Positions 16,189 through 25,800 of a stretch of DNA of 64,000 bases are shown here, one piece after another (position 1 is the stretch's first letter; every line of letters begins with the position of its first letter). This stretch comes from Lachnospiraceae bacterium. GTDB taxonomy: Bacteria > Bacillota > Clostridia > Lachnospirales > Lachnospiraceae. Position numbers and translations under genes: made by a program. The notes beneath the pieces were generated by a model that saw only the letters and a program-made list of their open reading frames with translations, had not been told where the DNA came from and made no database searches. The stretch covers positions 1-64,000 of the forward strand of contig JAAUZX010000014.1 in the NCBI GenBank assembly GCA_014804365.1. Reading direction: 5' to 3'.

Positions 16189-18219
16189 TCATGCTTCGGC
16201 GCTAATGACTTTCAAGAACACCTGCACCAGCTGCGGGTCAAACTGCGTACCGGAACACCGAAGCAGCTCTTCCGCCGCCTGATCATGGCTCATAGCCTTG
16301 TGATAAGGTCTGTCGTGCACCATGACATCATGGGAATCCACCACCGTAATGATACGGGACAACAGCGGGATCTCCTCCCCTTTCAGTCCGCCCGGATAGC
16401 CGTTGCCGTCCCATCTTTCATGATGGTGTAATATGTACTCCGCAATAGGCTGCAGTTCCTTGGAGGCACTGGCGATCCGGTATCCCTTCTCCGTGTGGCT
16501 CTTCATGACTTCCCACTCTTCGTCCGTCAGCTTACCCGGCTTAAGCAGTATTGCATGCGGAATCGCGATCTTACCGATGTCATGCAGCACTGCCAGCAGA
16601 GCCAGCCGCCCCAGATCGGTGTCAGATAGGTTGATCGCCTTGCCAAGTTTTACGGCCATCTCTTTCGTGCGTTCCACATGCTCCTCCGTTTCATAGTCGC
16701 TCTCCGTCAGCGTCTGTGTCAACGAATCCAACAGGGAACTCTTCTGGGACGTCTCATTCATCAGCTTCTTCGTATGCATACTGTCGGAGGCTTCTTTCAG
16801 CGCTTCCTCTACACTCTTGCTGTCATCTCTGATCACCGCAATACCGTATTCCAGATCCGTGTTGATTCCGGTATCATTGCTTTCACGGTACTGTTCCCTG
16901 ATATTTTCAAAAAGGCGAATCGCATACTCCTGTTCGACCTCGGCGAGTCCGGCCGCCATATCTCCGTCCTCCAGCCGTGCAAGCACGGCGGTATTCGGCA
17001 GGTTATCCCGCAGCAGATCTGCCGCTCTTCTGAGCATCTCATTGCCTTTGGTCCACCCGAACACATCATTTACCAGCCCGATCCCGTTGGTGTTGCAGAC
17101 CACTACCGTAATCGGATAGATACTTTTCTCGATTATACGGTTCATTCTGGTATGGAAGCTTTGCTTAGAATACAGCTGTGTCAGCATATCCCGCTCCACT
17201 TCCAGATTCTTCATAATAAGCAGATGTCCGATGTTTCTGCCCTTCTCATCCTGAAGGCAGGTGAAATTGCACTGATACACCTTCTCGCCGCCCTCATCGG
17301 AGTTTCTCCACTCAAACACCTGATCCGTCACCGTGCTCTGTAGTTCTTTGAAAGAAGCGATCTGCATGAAATCCATCATGCTGATCCTCCTATTCTGCTG
17401 ATTTAATATAGGAAAAAGCTCCCGCATGTCACGGTTCGTATCCGCCACATATCCCTCGTAATCGAACAGCACCATCGGCGTTCCCATATATTCCAGAACC
17501 ATCTTTCGGGTAGAATTCAGCATTCCCTTAGACGTATAATCAAATATATTGCCATATATGACCATCGTGATAAAACCGTAAAACAGCACCGAAAGATCTA
17601 TGCCCACCTTGAGCACCCCCGAGATATATCCGCTGCTGAACAAAATCACAATTACAAGTCCGGTCAGCATATACCTATATCTCCCACTGTAGATCTTAGG
17701 CACCGTATATACTTTTACAATAAGGACATAAACAATGACCGCCCCCATGAAGAACGTAAACCCAAAATGGAAATAAAATAGCGGTTTGGGCACATACATA
17801 AACTTGATCGCATATATACTGTACAAATTGTACTGATAACGCAGCACGATCTCATGGGAGATGTTGACGATAAGCAGCGCCGCATCAACCAGCGCGATCC
17901 CGACATGCAGCAGATAAATATATTTTCTGCGTTTGGGTGCCAGTATCTTATAATTCGTAAACTCCACGACAAACTGAAATGTCGTGACTACCAGCAGATC
18001 CATACATATGAAATATATGCTGGTGCACAAAGATGCCATAAAATACGATTTTACAATGATTCTCGCGATGTATGCTATATTCAGCATACCTGCCGCCAGA
18101 AACGCGTTTCCCGCAAACACGCCCAGACGGCTTTTCTTCCCATAACTTTTGAAAGCATAGATAATCGCGCATAGAGCGGCAAGCCCATGCAATACATAGA
18201 ACCAGACATTATCCCCCAT
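16189..18219 (-). CDS. Membrane HD-GYP protein with degenerate GGDEF domain
   Basis: About 676 residues. The start at 18219 is preferred because GAGGGA lies 7 bp upstream; an in-frame ATG at 18234 is poorer. About seven N-terminal membrane helices (first 220 residues) resemble the 7TM sensor region of histidine kinases. A PAS-like segment follows (LEYMGTPMVLFDYEG), then a GGDEF-like domain (about 335-460) in which the catalytic signature is replaced by LEDGDMAA, so it is probably inactive. The HD-GYP domain (about 500-670) is intact, with LHDIGKIAIPHA and HHERWDGNGYPGG. Predicted membrane-bound cyclic di-GMP phosphodiesterase. It forms a single-gene unit with its own terminator. Confidence 0.9.
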   Translation of the reverse strand: MGDNVWFYVLHGLAALCAIIYAFKSYGKKSRLGVFAGNAFLAAGMLNIAYIARIIVKSYFMASLCTSIYFICMDLLVVTTFQFVVEFTNYKILAPKRRKYIYLLHVGIALVDAALLIVNISHEIVLRYQYNLYSIYAIKFMYVPKPLFYFHFGFTFFMGAVIVYVLIVKVYTVPKIYSGRYRYMLTGLVIVILFSSGYISGVLKVGIDLSVLFYGFITMVIYGNIFDYTSKGMLNSTRKMVLEYMGTPMVLFDYEGYVADTNRDMRELFPILNQQNRRISMMDFMQIASFKELQSTVTDQVFEWRNSDEGGEKVYQCNFTCLQDEKGRNIGHLLIMKNLEVERDMLTQLYSKQSFHTRMNRIIEKSIYPITVVVCNTNGIGLVNDVFGWTKGNEMLRRAADLLRDNLPNTAVLARLEDGDMAAGLAEVEQEYAIRLFENIREQYRESNDTGINTDLEYGIAVIRDDSKSVEEALKEASDSMHTKKLMNETSQKSSLLDSLTQTLTESDYETEEHVERTKEMAVKLGKAINLSDTDLGRLALLAVLHDIGKIAIPHAILLKPGKLTDEEWEVMKSHTEKGYRIASASKELQPIAEYILHHHERWDGNGYPGGLKGEEIPLLSRIITVVDSHDVMVHDRPYHKAMSHDQAAEELLRCSGTQFDPQLVQVFLKVISAEA

Positions 18220-18328
18220 CTTATGTTCCCTCATTATCCATCAGTTCAGACACTGATACTTTATTCTTAGCATTCTGCCGACATACTCACAGATCTCCCC
18301 ATCTGTTCACAAAATAAACCGTATTAGT

Positions 18329-18358
18329 ACTATAATAACATAATTCGCCGCCATTCAA
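18329..18358 (-). promoter_or_regulatory. Predicted promoter of the membrane HD-GYP gene
   Basis: Minus strand TTGAAT, 18 bp, TATAGT, located about 110 bp upstream of the start codon. Moderate match only. Confidence 0.35.
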
Positions 18359-18415
18359 CAGTTTTCCTTTATTGTCATAACGCACAAATATAGGCTGTTT
18401 AAATTGTACACATTG

Positions 18416-18967
18416 CTACCGATAAGTGATTCCCGCACCGGCATGCGGCCGCATCGCACTGTAGGCCGCATCCGCCGCAAACAGACATAATACCAGCACA
18501 CCAAGTCCGATCCTGACTCTCACCGGCACTCTCCGGTACAGCGAATAAAACAGAGGACTGACCACCCACACAAGAAGCATCCCGCCAAGCCCGAAGAGCA
18601 CACTGCTTAGGACACAGATCCTGCCGTGCAGATTCCATGGCATATCGCTGTAATCCCACCATTTGACTCCCCAAGTCAATTCAAGATACCATCCCGAAAG
18701 ATACTCCAATGCGGTGCACAACAACATAGATGACACAAAGATCAGAACCGGCCGGTCGCGCCACCTGTGAAACAGTATCTCCAGCATAACGGCGCCTGTT
18801 CCGTAGATCGGAAGCCACGGTCCTGTCAGAAATCCCCGATTGACATACGTGTCATCTTTAAAAAGATACAGAAAACCTTCCCAGAGCCACCCGAACACTG
18901 CCGCCAAGACAAAAAGCCAGACATAATAAAAGAAATCCGTTCTAAACTGCTTTATTTTCTCTCCCAT
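18416..18967 (-). CDS. CmpB-family (PF06541-like) membrane protein, putative ABC permease
   Basis: About 183 residues from the ATG at 18967, supported by GAGGAA 6 bp upstream; an ATG at 19003 is in frame but poorly placed. Four to five membrane helices. The segments FGWLWEGFLYLF, NRGFLTGPWLPIYGTGAV and WDYSDMPWNLHGRI are the conserved blocks of the family annotated as putative ABC-transporter type IV (formerly DUF1113). No ATPase gene is adjacent, so a transporter role is doubtful. A palindrome shared with the pspC promoter region lies just upstream. Confidence 0.8.
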   Translation of the reverse strand: MGEKIKQFRTDFFYYVWLFVLAAVFGWLWEGFLYLFKDDTYVNRGFLTGPWLPIYGTGAVMLEILFHRWRDRPVLIFVSSMLLCTALEYLSGWYLELTWGVKWWDYSDMPWNLHGRICVLSSVLFGLGGMLLVWVVSPLFYSLYRRVPVRVRIGLGVLVLCLFAADAAYSAMRPHAGAGITYR

Positions 18968-18986
18968 GTTACGTTCCTCACTCTTT

Positions 18987-19006
18987 TTGACTATTATAGT
19001 CATTCC
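18987..19006 (-). promoter_or_regulatory. Palindromic operator candidate, copy 1
   Basis: Minus-strand reading GGAATGACTATAATAGTCAA. The arms TGACTAT and ATAGTCA are perfect around one base, and a -10-like TATAAT sits in the middle. A matching 20-mer with 17 identical bases lies at 30565-30584 upstream of pspC. Both are about 20 bp before a start codon. The common regulator is unknown. Confidence 0.5.
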
Positions 19007-19152
19007 CTTTGTGATGTAGGATATCCGTTTTTTTCTCTCTTAATCCCTTTATTATATCCATTGGCACGGTCTAAAAAACTCAATTTGGCACTTTCAATCA
19101 TGCCATTTTGCGGTATAGTTATCTATAACATTGTTAGAGGAGGAATGTAATT

Positions 19153-19746
19153 ATGAAAAACGAAAAACTTCTGAAAATTGTACTGACCGGTATTTTTGCC
19201 GCACTTTCCTATGTAGTGTTTACCTTCCTGCAGATCAAGATCCCCATGCCCGGAGGCGATGCCACTTCCATCCACCTGGGCAACGCGGTATGCGTACTCG
19301 GTGCCCTGCTGCTGGGCGGATTCTACGGCGGTCTCGGCGGGGCCATCGGCATGACCATCGGCGATCTGTTTGATCCCGTCTACATCGCCTACGCTCCCAA
19401 GACTTTCATTCTGAAGCTCTGCATCGGACTCATTACAGGTGTTATTGCTCATAAGATCGGCCATATCAGCACCGAAAAGGATAACGGCAAAGTTTTAAAA
19501 TGGACGATTGCCGCAGCCGTGGGCGGACTGCTGTTCAACGTAATCTTCGATCCGTTAGTCGGTTACTTCTACAAGCTGCTGATCTTAGGCAAACCCGCCG
19601 CAGAACTGACACTGGCATGGAACGTGGCTTCCACCTCCATCAACGCCTTTACCTCCACCATCGTGTCTGTCGCGGTATACATGGCGCTTCGTCCCGCGCT
19701 TAAGAAATCCGGACTTTTCATAACAGCTGCTACTGCAAAAAATTGA
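19153..19746 (+). CDS. ECF transporter S component
   Basis: A 197-residue membrane protein with about five to six helices. FAALSYVVFTFLQIKIP near the N-terminus, SIHLGNAVCVLGALLLGG and GAIGMTIGDLFDPVYIAYAPKTF are hallmarks of substrate-binding S components of energy-coupling-factor vitamin transporters. Ribosome-binding site GAGGAGG. It stands alone, as S components usually do, and would share EcfA/EcfT encoded elsewhere. The substrate cannot be read from the sequence, and I see no recognisable riboswitch in the 150 bases upstream. Confidence 0.88.
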   Translation: MKNEKLLKIVLTGIFAALSYVVFTFLQIKIPMPGGDATSIHLGNAVCVLGALLLGGFYGGLGGAIGMTIGDLFDPVYIAYAPKTFILKLCIGLITGVIAHKIGHISTEKDNGKVLKWTIAAAVGGLLFNVIFDPLVGYFYKLLILGKPAAELTLAWNVASTSINAFTSTIVSVAVYMALRPALKKSGLFITAATAKN

Positions 19747-19749
19747 CAA

Positions 19750-19801
19750 AAGGGGCCGTTGCGCCATAGATGATTACTCATCTATTTTGCAACGGCCCCT
19801 T
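19750..19801. terminator. Bidirectional terminator between ECF S component and GH26 genes
   Basis: A perfect 13-bp outer stem, AAGGGGCCGTTGC (19750-19762) with its complement (19789-19801), encloses a second stem, ATAGATGA/TCATCTAT. Minus-direction transcripts then meet a T-rich stretch, so it can end both converging genes. Confidence 0.85.
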
Positions 19802-19836
19802 CTGTTATATGGATTCGGCCTAGGCGTAATATGCTA

Positions 19837-22800
19837 TCAGTCAAGCGCTTCCATCATGAGTGCTGTGATCTCCGCGACCACATTTTTAAACTCTTCTGCA
19901 AGATTGGTTTCCATTCCTCTTGCATTGATTGTGAATGTAACTTTCTTAGTTCCGCCGTACTGTCCCTTACCAGCCAGAACCAGAGTCGCTTTGCCCTTCT
20001 TATCATTCTTGCTGTAAGAAACAATATCGTATTCATCGTCTCCTACCGGATTGTTCTTGTATGTCACGATCAAATCATCCTTCTCCAGCTCGGTTCCGTA
20101 CTGACTAAAGAACTGCTTTTTCTCAGGCTTGATCTTTACCTTAGCTTCACTAATCATCTTGCCGGTGATTCTGAACTCAAATTCCTTCGCCTCACCTGCT
20201 TCTCCTACAACATAATCAGAACCGCTCAGCGTGATAATGACCTTCGCCGTATGACTTTGCCATTCGTCTGCTGTTATATCTCCGATATCCTCTTTCGTGT
20301 TGGATGCATACGCTACCGTATAATCCTTGTTCTTCGTAAGCTTCTTGCCGTTGTCGTATACAACCGGATTAGGCGTGTACCGAGCCTTACTGCTGCTGTA
20401 CTTCATATCCGGAACTTCTACGGTAATCTCACCGCTGTCCCATGATTTCGGCTCGATCTTTAATTCTACCGCTTTCTTCAGGCTGCCTTTGAAATTACCT
20501 TTACCTGCAATATTGATCCATGCCTTCTTCGTCTCGCTGGTAGTATTCTTGTTGCCTGTATAGGTCAGCTTATAATCCCGATCTTTTATAAGCGTCCTGC
20601 CTTCATATACAAGCTCTACATCCGGCGTAGCGCCTGCACGATTCTGCTTTACAGTAATCTCTTTACGTTGCAGCATATTGCCATTCAGCGCAACCTTCTC
20701 AATTGTAAAGTTCTTCTTGATCGTACCGCTGTATTTGCCCAGACCGGTAATTGTCATTGTTACCGTACCTGCATTCACATGCTGCTTTACATATGCAATT
20801 CTATAATCTACGTTCTTCTCCAATGGCTCTTCAGATTCGGTTGTCTTATCCTTCAATACCGGATTCTGGTATACAGCTTTACCCGTATAAGGAAGTTTTG
20901 TCTCAAAACCTGTTATCTCAATAGTATTTGTAGAGAACACTTTGCCCTTAATGGTAAAAGTCTTACGTACGCTTCCCACATACTTGCTGTCTGGTCCTGC
21001 AGTGATCACTACACTGGCAGTTCCGACCTGCTTGTTATTATCATAGGAAACCACATAATTATTAACAGTGCCATCCTCATCCTCTTCTGTCTGAGGAATA
21101 ACCTTGCCTTTCAGCTTCACGACGATCTGTGACTCTTCAAACTTGACCTCTTTTCCATCGTCATAATCCAGAGATTTCGGAATCGTCACTGTCGCTTTGC
21201 TTAAAAGATCCTTATCCTTTACAACCTTGCACGTTAATTCTGTCTCACCTGTATAATTACCTTTCATGGTAATCTTGATTTTGTAAGTACCTTCTTCTTT
21301 CGCTTTCTGTACTTCTGCAGTCTGCCCTGATCCGTCGTCAAAAGTGATCACCTGTGTGTAATCATTCTTTGTGCCCAGTTTCTTCTTACCATCTTTCACG
21401 GTCACAGCGATATTCTGCTCTCTTCCGTTATAGATGATATATTCAGGAGCTGTGATCGTCAGTTCACCAATCTCTTTCTCCAAGATCTTGAAATGCCCTG
21501 TAATTGTCTCACTGTAGTTTCCTTTACCTTTGATGATAACATCCGCATCTCCGGCTTTCGTATTATTCTTATAGCTTACCGTATAATCCTTCTTCGGTGT
21601 CAACAGCTTCGCATCATCATATACCTGTACATCCGGTTTGATTGCTTTACCTGTGTATGTCTGTGCAGGGATCTCCTTAAACCAGATGCCCTTATAAGCC
21701 GTAGGCGCAAAGTCAACCGCCGTCTTATCGGTAGTCACTACCTTGAATTCATCGTAGTAGAGAGTTGTACTCAACGGGAACTCTACACCCTCTTTGGCAA
21801 TTGCATTGCACCAGAGTCCGATGCTCTCGATTTTGCTCGGATCTAATTTTGCATCCTTGCTGTCTCTTCCCACAAACGCACTGAAAGGAATCGTTACCTT
21901 TACAGGGAATCCGTTTGCCGCGTTGTCCGTGTAGCTGTCAAATTCCTGCAAATAAACCTCAAACACCTGATTGCCCGCCGTAACCTGTACTACAATTTTC
22001 TGCCCGTTTGTCTCGGGAATCGTGTAGAACTCAAGTGCATTACCATCACTCCAATCGGCCACGAAGCTCTTCGTAGCTCCTGCCCATGCATCGGATGCCG
22101 CCAGCGTAATATCCATCTGTAAGCCATAATCTCCGCCAAAGACTTTTTCTGAATCATTTGTCAGAGAAAGAGTAATCTCACTGCCGGAAGCCTTATTGGT
22201 CGCCCATGTAAGTCCTAACTGCTGGCTGTTACCATTGTAACCCTCGAAATCCTCGGGCACCATATCGTCCTGCTCTGCCTCAACCATATTGAATCTGGCT
22301 GAGATTTCTGATATCTTTTCATTATTTACAAGCAAAGTGATCGTTCCCATGGCTTCGCCCATACTGACGAGTGCACTGTCTTTCAGTTCTGCTTCCCAGA
22401 CAGCTTCCTCCTCATTGTAAGCTGCCTTAAGGATCACCTCATCAAACTCTGTTGAAACTACGAACTGCACGCTGAGATCTTCCGCCTTAGAATCAACACC
22501 TGATACTTTCGCGGCTATGCGCGTTTTCGGATTATTTTCATCAGGAAGAATCCTGTCGCCTGACTGAGGCGCTATAAAATAACCGGACACATCGTTTTCC
22601 TTCGTCGTATTGGTAACGCCGCTGACATTCTTAAACCCACTGTTCATATCCGTCGCGAAAACACTTCTGCCGTCATTATAGAACCTGATGAATTCATCCA
22701 TCATCTCATGTCCGTGAAGATAACCGTCTTCTTTCTTCTCTACTGCATAAGGAAGATAGAAGCTGCCGTTTTCACCGAAATTCGCCCATACGAGGAAATA

Positions 22801-25800
22801 ACTTACGCCATCGTTACTGATCTCATCGAGCAGCTGCATATACCAATCCATAACCGTATTGCCGGTACGCTGCAACGCTATATCTTTACCCGCTGCATCC
22901 TTATCAGCCACACCGGTTTCTGTGATGGCATATAATTTATTGTGTGCTGTTGCGAAATCTCTTAAAATAGTATTCTGCTTTTTGATGCTCTGCAGATACC
23001 CTGCTTCATTCTCCTGCGAAGGATTCTGATGATACAAGTCATATCCGATCATATCAACATATGCATCGCCCGGATATCTTGCGCTGTACTCACTGACGTT
23101 TGCCGCCTCACTGCCGGGTCCGTATACATATATTATGTTATGTACGTCCCTGGTCTCTTTCAGATAATCTACCGTATAACGGTACAAATTAATATATGCC
23201 TGCTCGTCACAGAACGCAGCGCCCCACCAGAACCAGCTTCCCGTATTCTCATGAAGCGGTCTGAACAGAATGGTAATGTCGTACTCTTCCACTGCCTTCG
23301 CATAATCTGCAATCAGATCCAGATAATCCGTATAGAGATAATTCAAGTCCTGACCGGGCATGATCCTCGGCACTATATTTCCGCTTGTGGTACCCGGTGT
23401 ATAACCGGAGAAGTTGTACTGTTTCTCCCCGTTTACTTCCCAATAACCCAATGTTTCATTCGTATTTCCGGTTTTTCCCGATGCTTCATACTTCTTAACT
23501 CTCTGATCGATTAACTCAAAGTTCGGCATATGCGCTGATAAGGTGATGATAGCGCCTTCTGCCGCCGCTTCTCTTGTAATCTCTGCGACTTTGGCAATTC
23601 TCTCTGCTTCCGACGTATCCCACGTAGATGCCTCATTACCTGTAAGAGACAACGTATCAATACCGACAACGCCTGCTATACTGCCTGTCAGATCCTTGGT
23701 ATCGGAATTGGTGAACCCATCGCCCTTACTTCCTGCCTTGTGGTGCGTATCATTCTGATGCCCGAAGATCACACTGTCAGATTCTCCGACCGCCTTCAAA
23801 TATGCGTACAGCTTCTGGGTTGCCATGGTAGCCCCGGCATCCACCATCTCCACCTCTTCAGCAATGGCAAATTGCTTTCCGCTCGCCGTCCGAATACTTC
23901 TTCCGTCATCAGCAACTTGGATTCCGGGTCCTTTCACAGGAAGGATCGTGGAGTCCACGTAAACATCCTCTGCGTCCTCTACGGTAACCTTCGTAAATCT
24001 CATATTGTCGAGATATACATCTCCTACAAAGTCAGTGTTCTTACCTACAAAACCAAATGTCAGATTTGTAAAAGCTCCAGCCGGGAATCTGTTATTCAGT
24101 ACAAACTCCGCCTTATAATAGCCTTCTAATCCCGAAATATTTGCCGGTTCACCTGCCGGTAATGCAGCGTCACATTTAATATCCGGAATACTAGCATATA
24201 ACTGAATGCCAAAGCTGCCCGTCTTCTTATCTGCCGGTTTATAATACACATCCGCCTTAAAAGCATTATATCCCTGCAGTGTATCCACAGTTTCCGGATG
24301 GGTATATTCAAACTTTGCCTCACTCCAGTCATGGCTCGTATCCGCAGAATAGTCCATTGAAGCAACTAAAAACATCTTGTCGCCAACCGTCTCATTCTTG
24401 ATCTTGCTCTCCCCCGTATACTGATAAGAATTCGCAGATACTTCCCAGTTCGATGTATCCAAGTTCAAGAACAGATCTTCTGTAGGCTCGGGAATATCAC
24501 TGCCGGATTCGTTCACAGCCCAGACTTCAAGGTTATCCAGATACAGATCTCCCTCATAAGTGCTGCCTGATCCTACGAAACACGGGATGACTGCCTGAAT
24601 AGGTGTGATATTCTCAAAAGGATACGGTTTATTTGCCTTAAGATCATTATCATATGTCTCAAAGTCGGTCATATCGATTTCTACATGGACTTTCTTATAA
24701 CCGGGTACACTATCATCTTCTACCAACTTAGTCGTCGTAAACTCAGGAATTGATTTTGCAGTAGCCCATGTCCAATTCCCACAAGATAATGCTGCCTGTG
24801 CCTTCATGGAATCAAAGCCTGTTCCCACTTTATCTGCCGGGAAGTATACATCATAGCTCATGACTACTTTTTCAGCAATCTTTTTTGTATAAGACGTTGT
24901 TAAATTAAACTGCGCCTTAAAAATATCGTCCCAGCCACTTCCGGATAATTTGACAGAATACTTCACTGCCTTGTTGTCTGTCGCAAGCTCTGCAAGCGTA
25001 GGATTCGCTCCACTTACATTTTCACTGAGAACACCTGTAATATCTGACAAAGAATTAAAGTTATTCTCATAAATCAGCTCTTTGCTTGCCGCCGGCGGAT
25101 CCTCTTCTTCGGATTTGCTTACCGCTATTACTTCGAGGTTATCCAGATACAAGTCGCCTTCATAAGTGCTGCCCGATCCTGCGAAACACGGGATGACTGC
25201 CTGAATAGGGGTGATATTCTCAAACGGATAATCTTCACCATTATATGCGAAATCAGACATATCAATTTGTACGTGAATCTTCTGGTAACCCGGTACGTTC
25301 GCATCCTCCTTCAGATCAGTTGTCTTAAACGCAGGCCATGACTTCTGAGAAACCCATTTCCAACCTTCTCCGCACTTTAATGCTGCCTGTGCTTTCATGG
25401 AATCAAAGTTCTCTCCCGCACTATCTTTAGGGAAGTATATATCATAACTCATGACAACCTTATCACTGATTGTTTTATCATAAGACGGTGAAACCTTAAA
25501 CTCTGCCTTAAAAATATCTTCCCACTCTTTACCGGATAATTTGACAGAATACTTCACCGCCTTATTTCCATTTGCAAGCGTTGCAATCTCCGGGGTTGCA
25601 CCCTCTGCATTCTCCGTCAAAACACCTTCAAGGCTTTCCAGAGAATCAAAGTTGTTCTTATAAATCAATTCTCCTTCTATCGGATCTTCTTTGCCGGGGT
25701 CGTCCGGATTATCATCGCCATCTGTGACACCCACCGCCTTAACCTTCAAGTTATCAAGGTAGATATCTCCCTTGTATGTGCTTGTATTCCCTGCAAGACA

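Noticed and set aside
19831-20445. 204-residue plus-strand frame opposite the end of the mannanase gene
   Set aside because: Antisense to repetitive Ig-like modules; no plausible start signal or domain.
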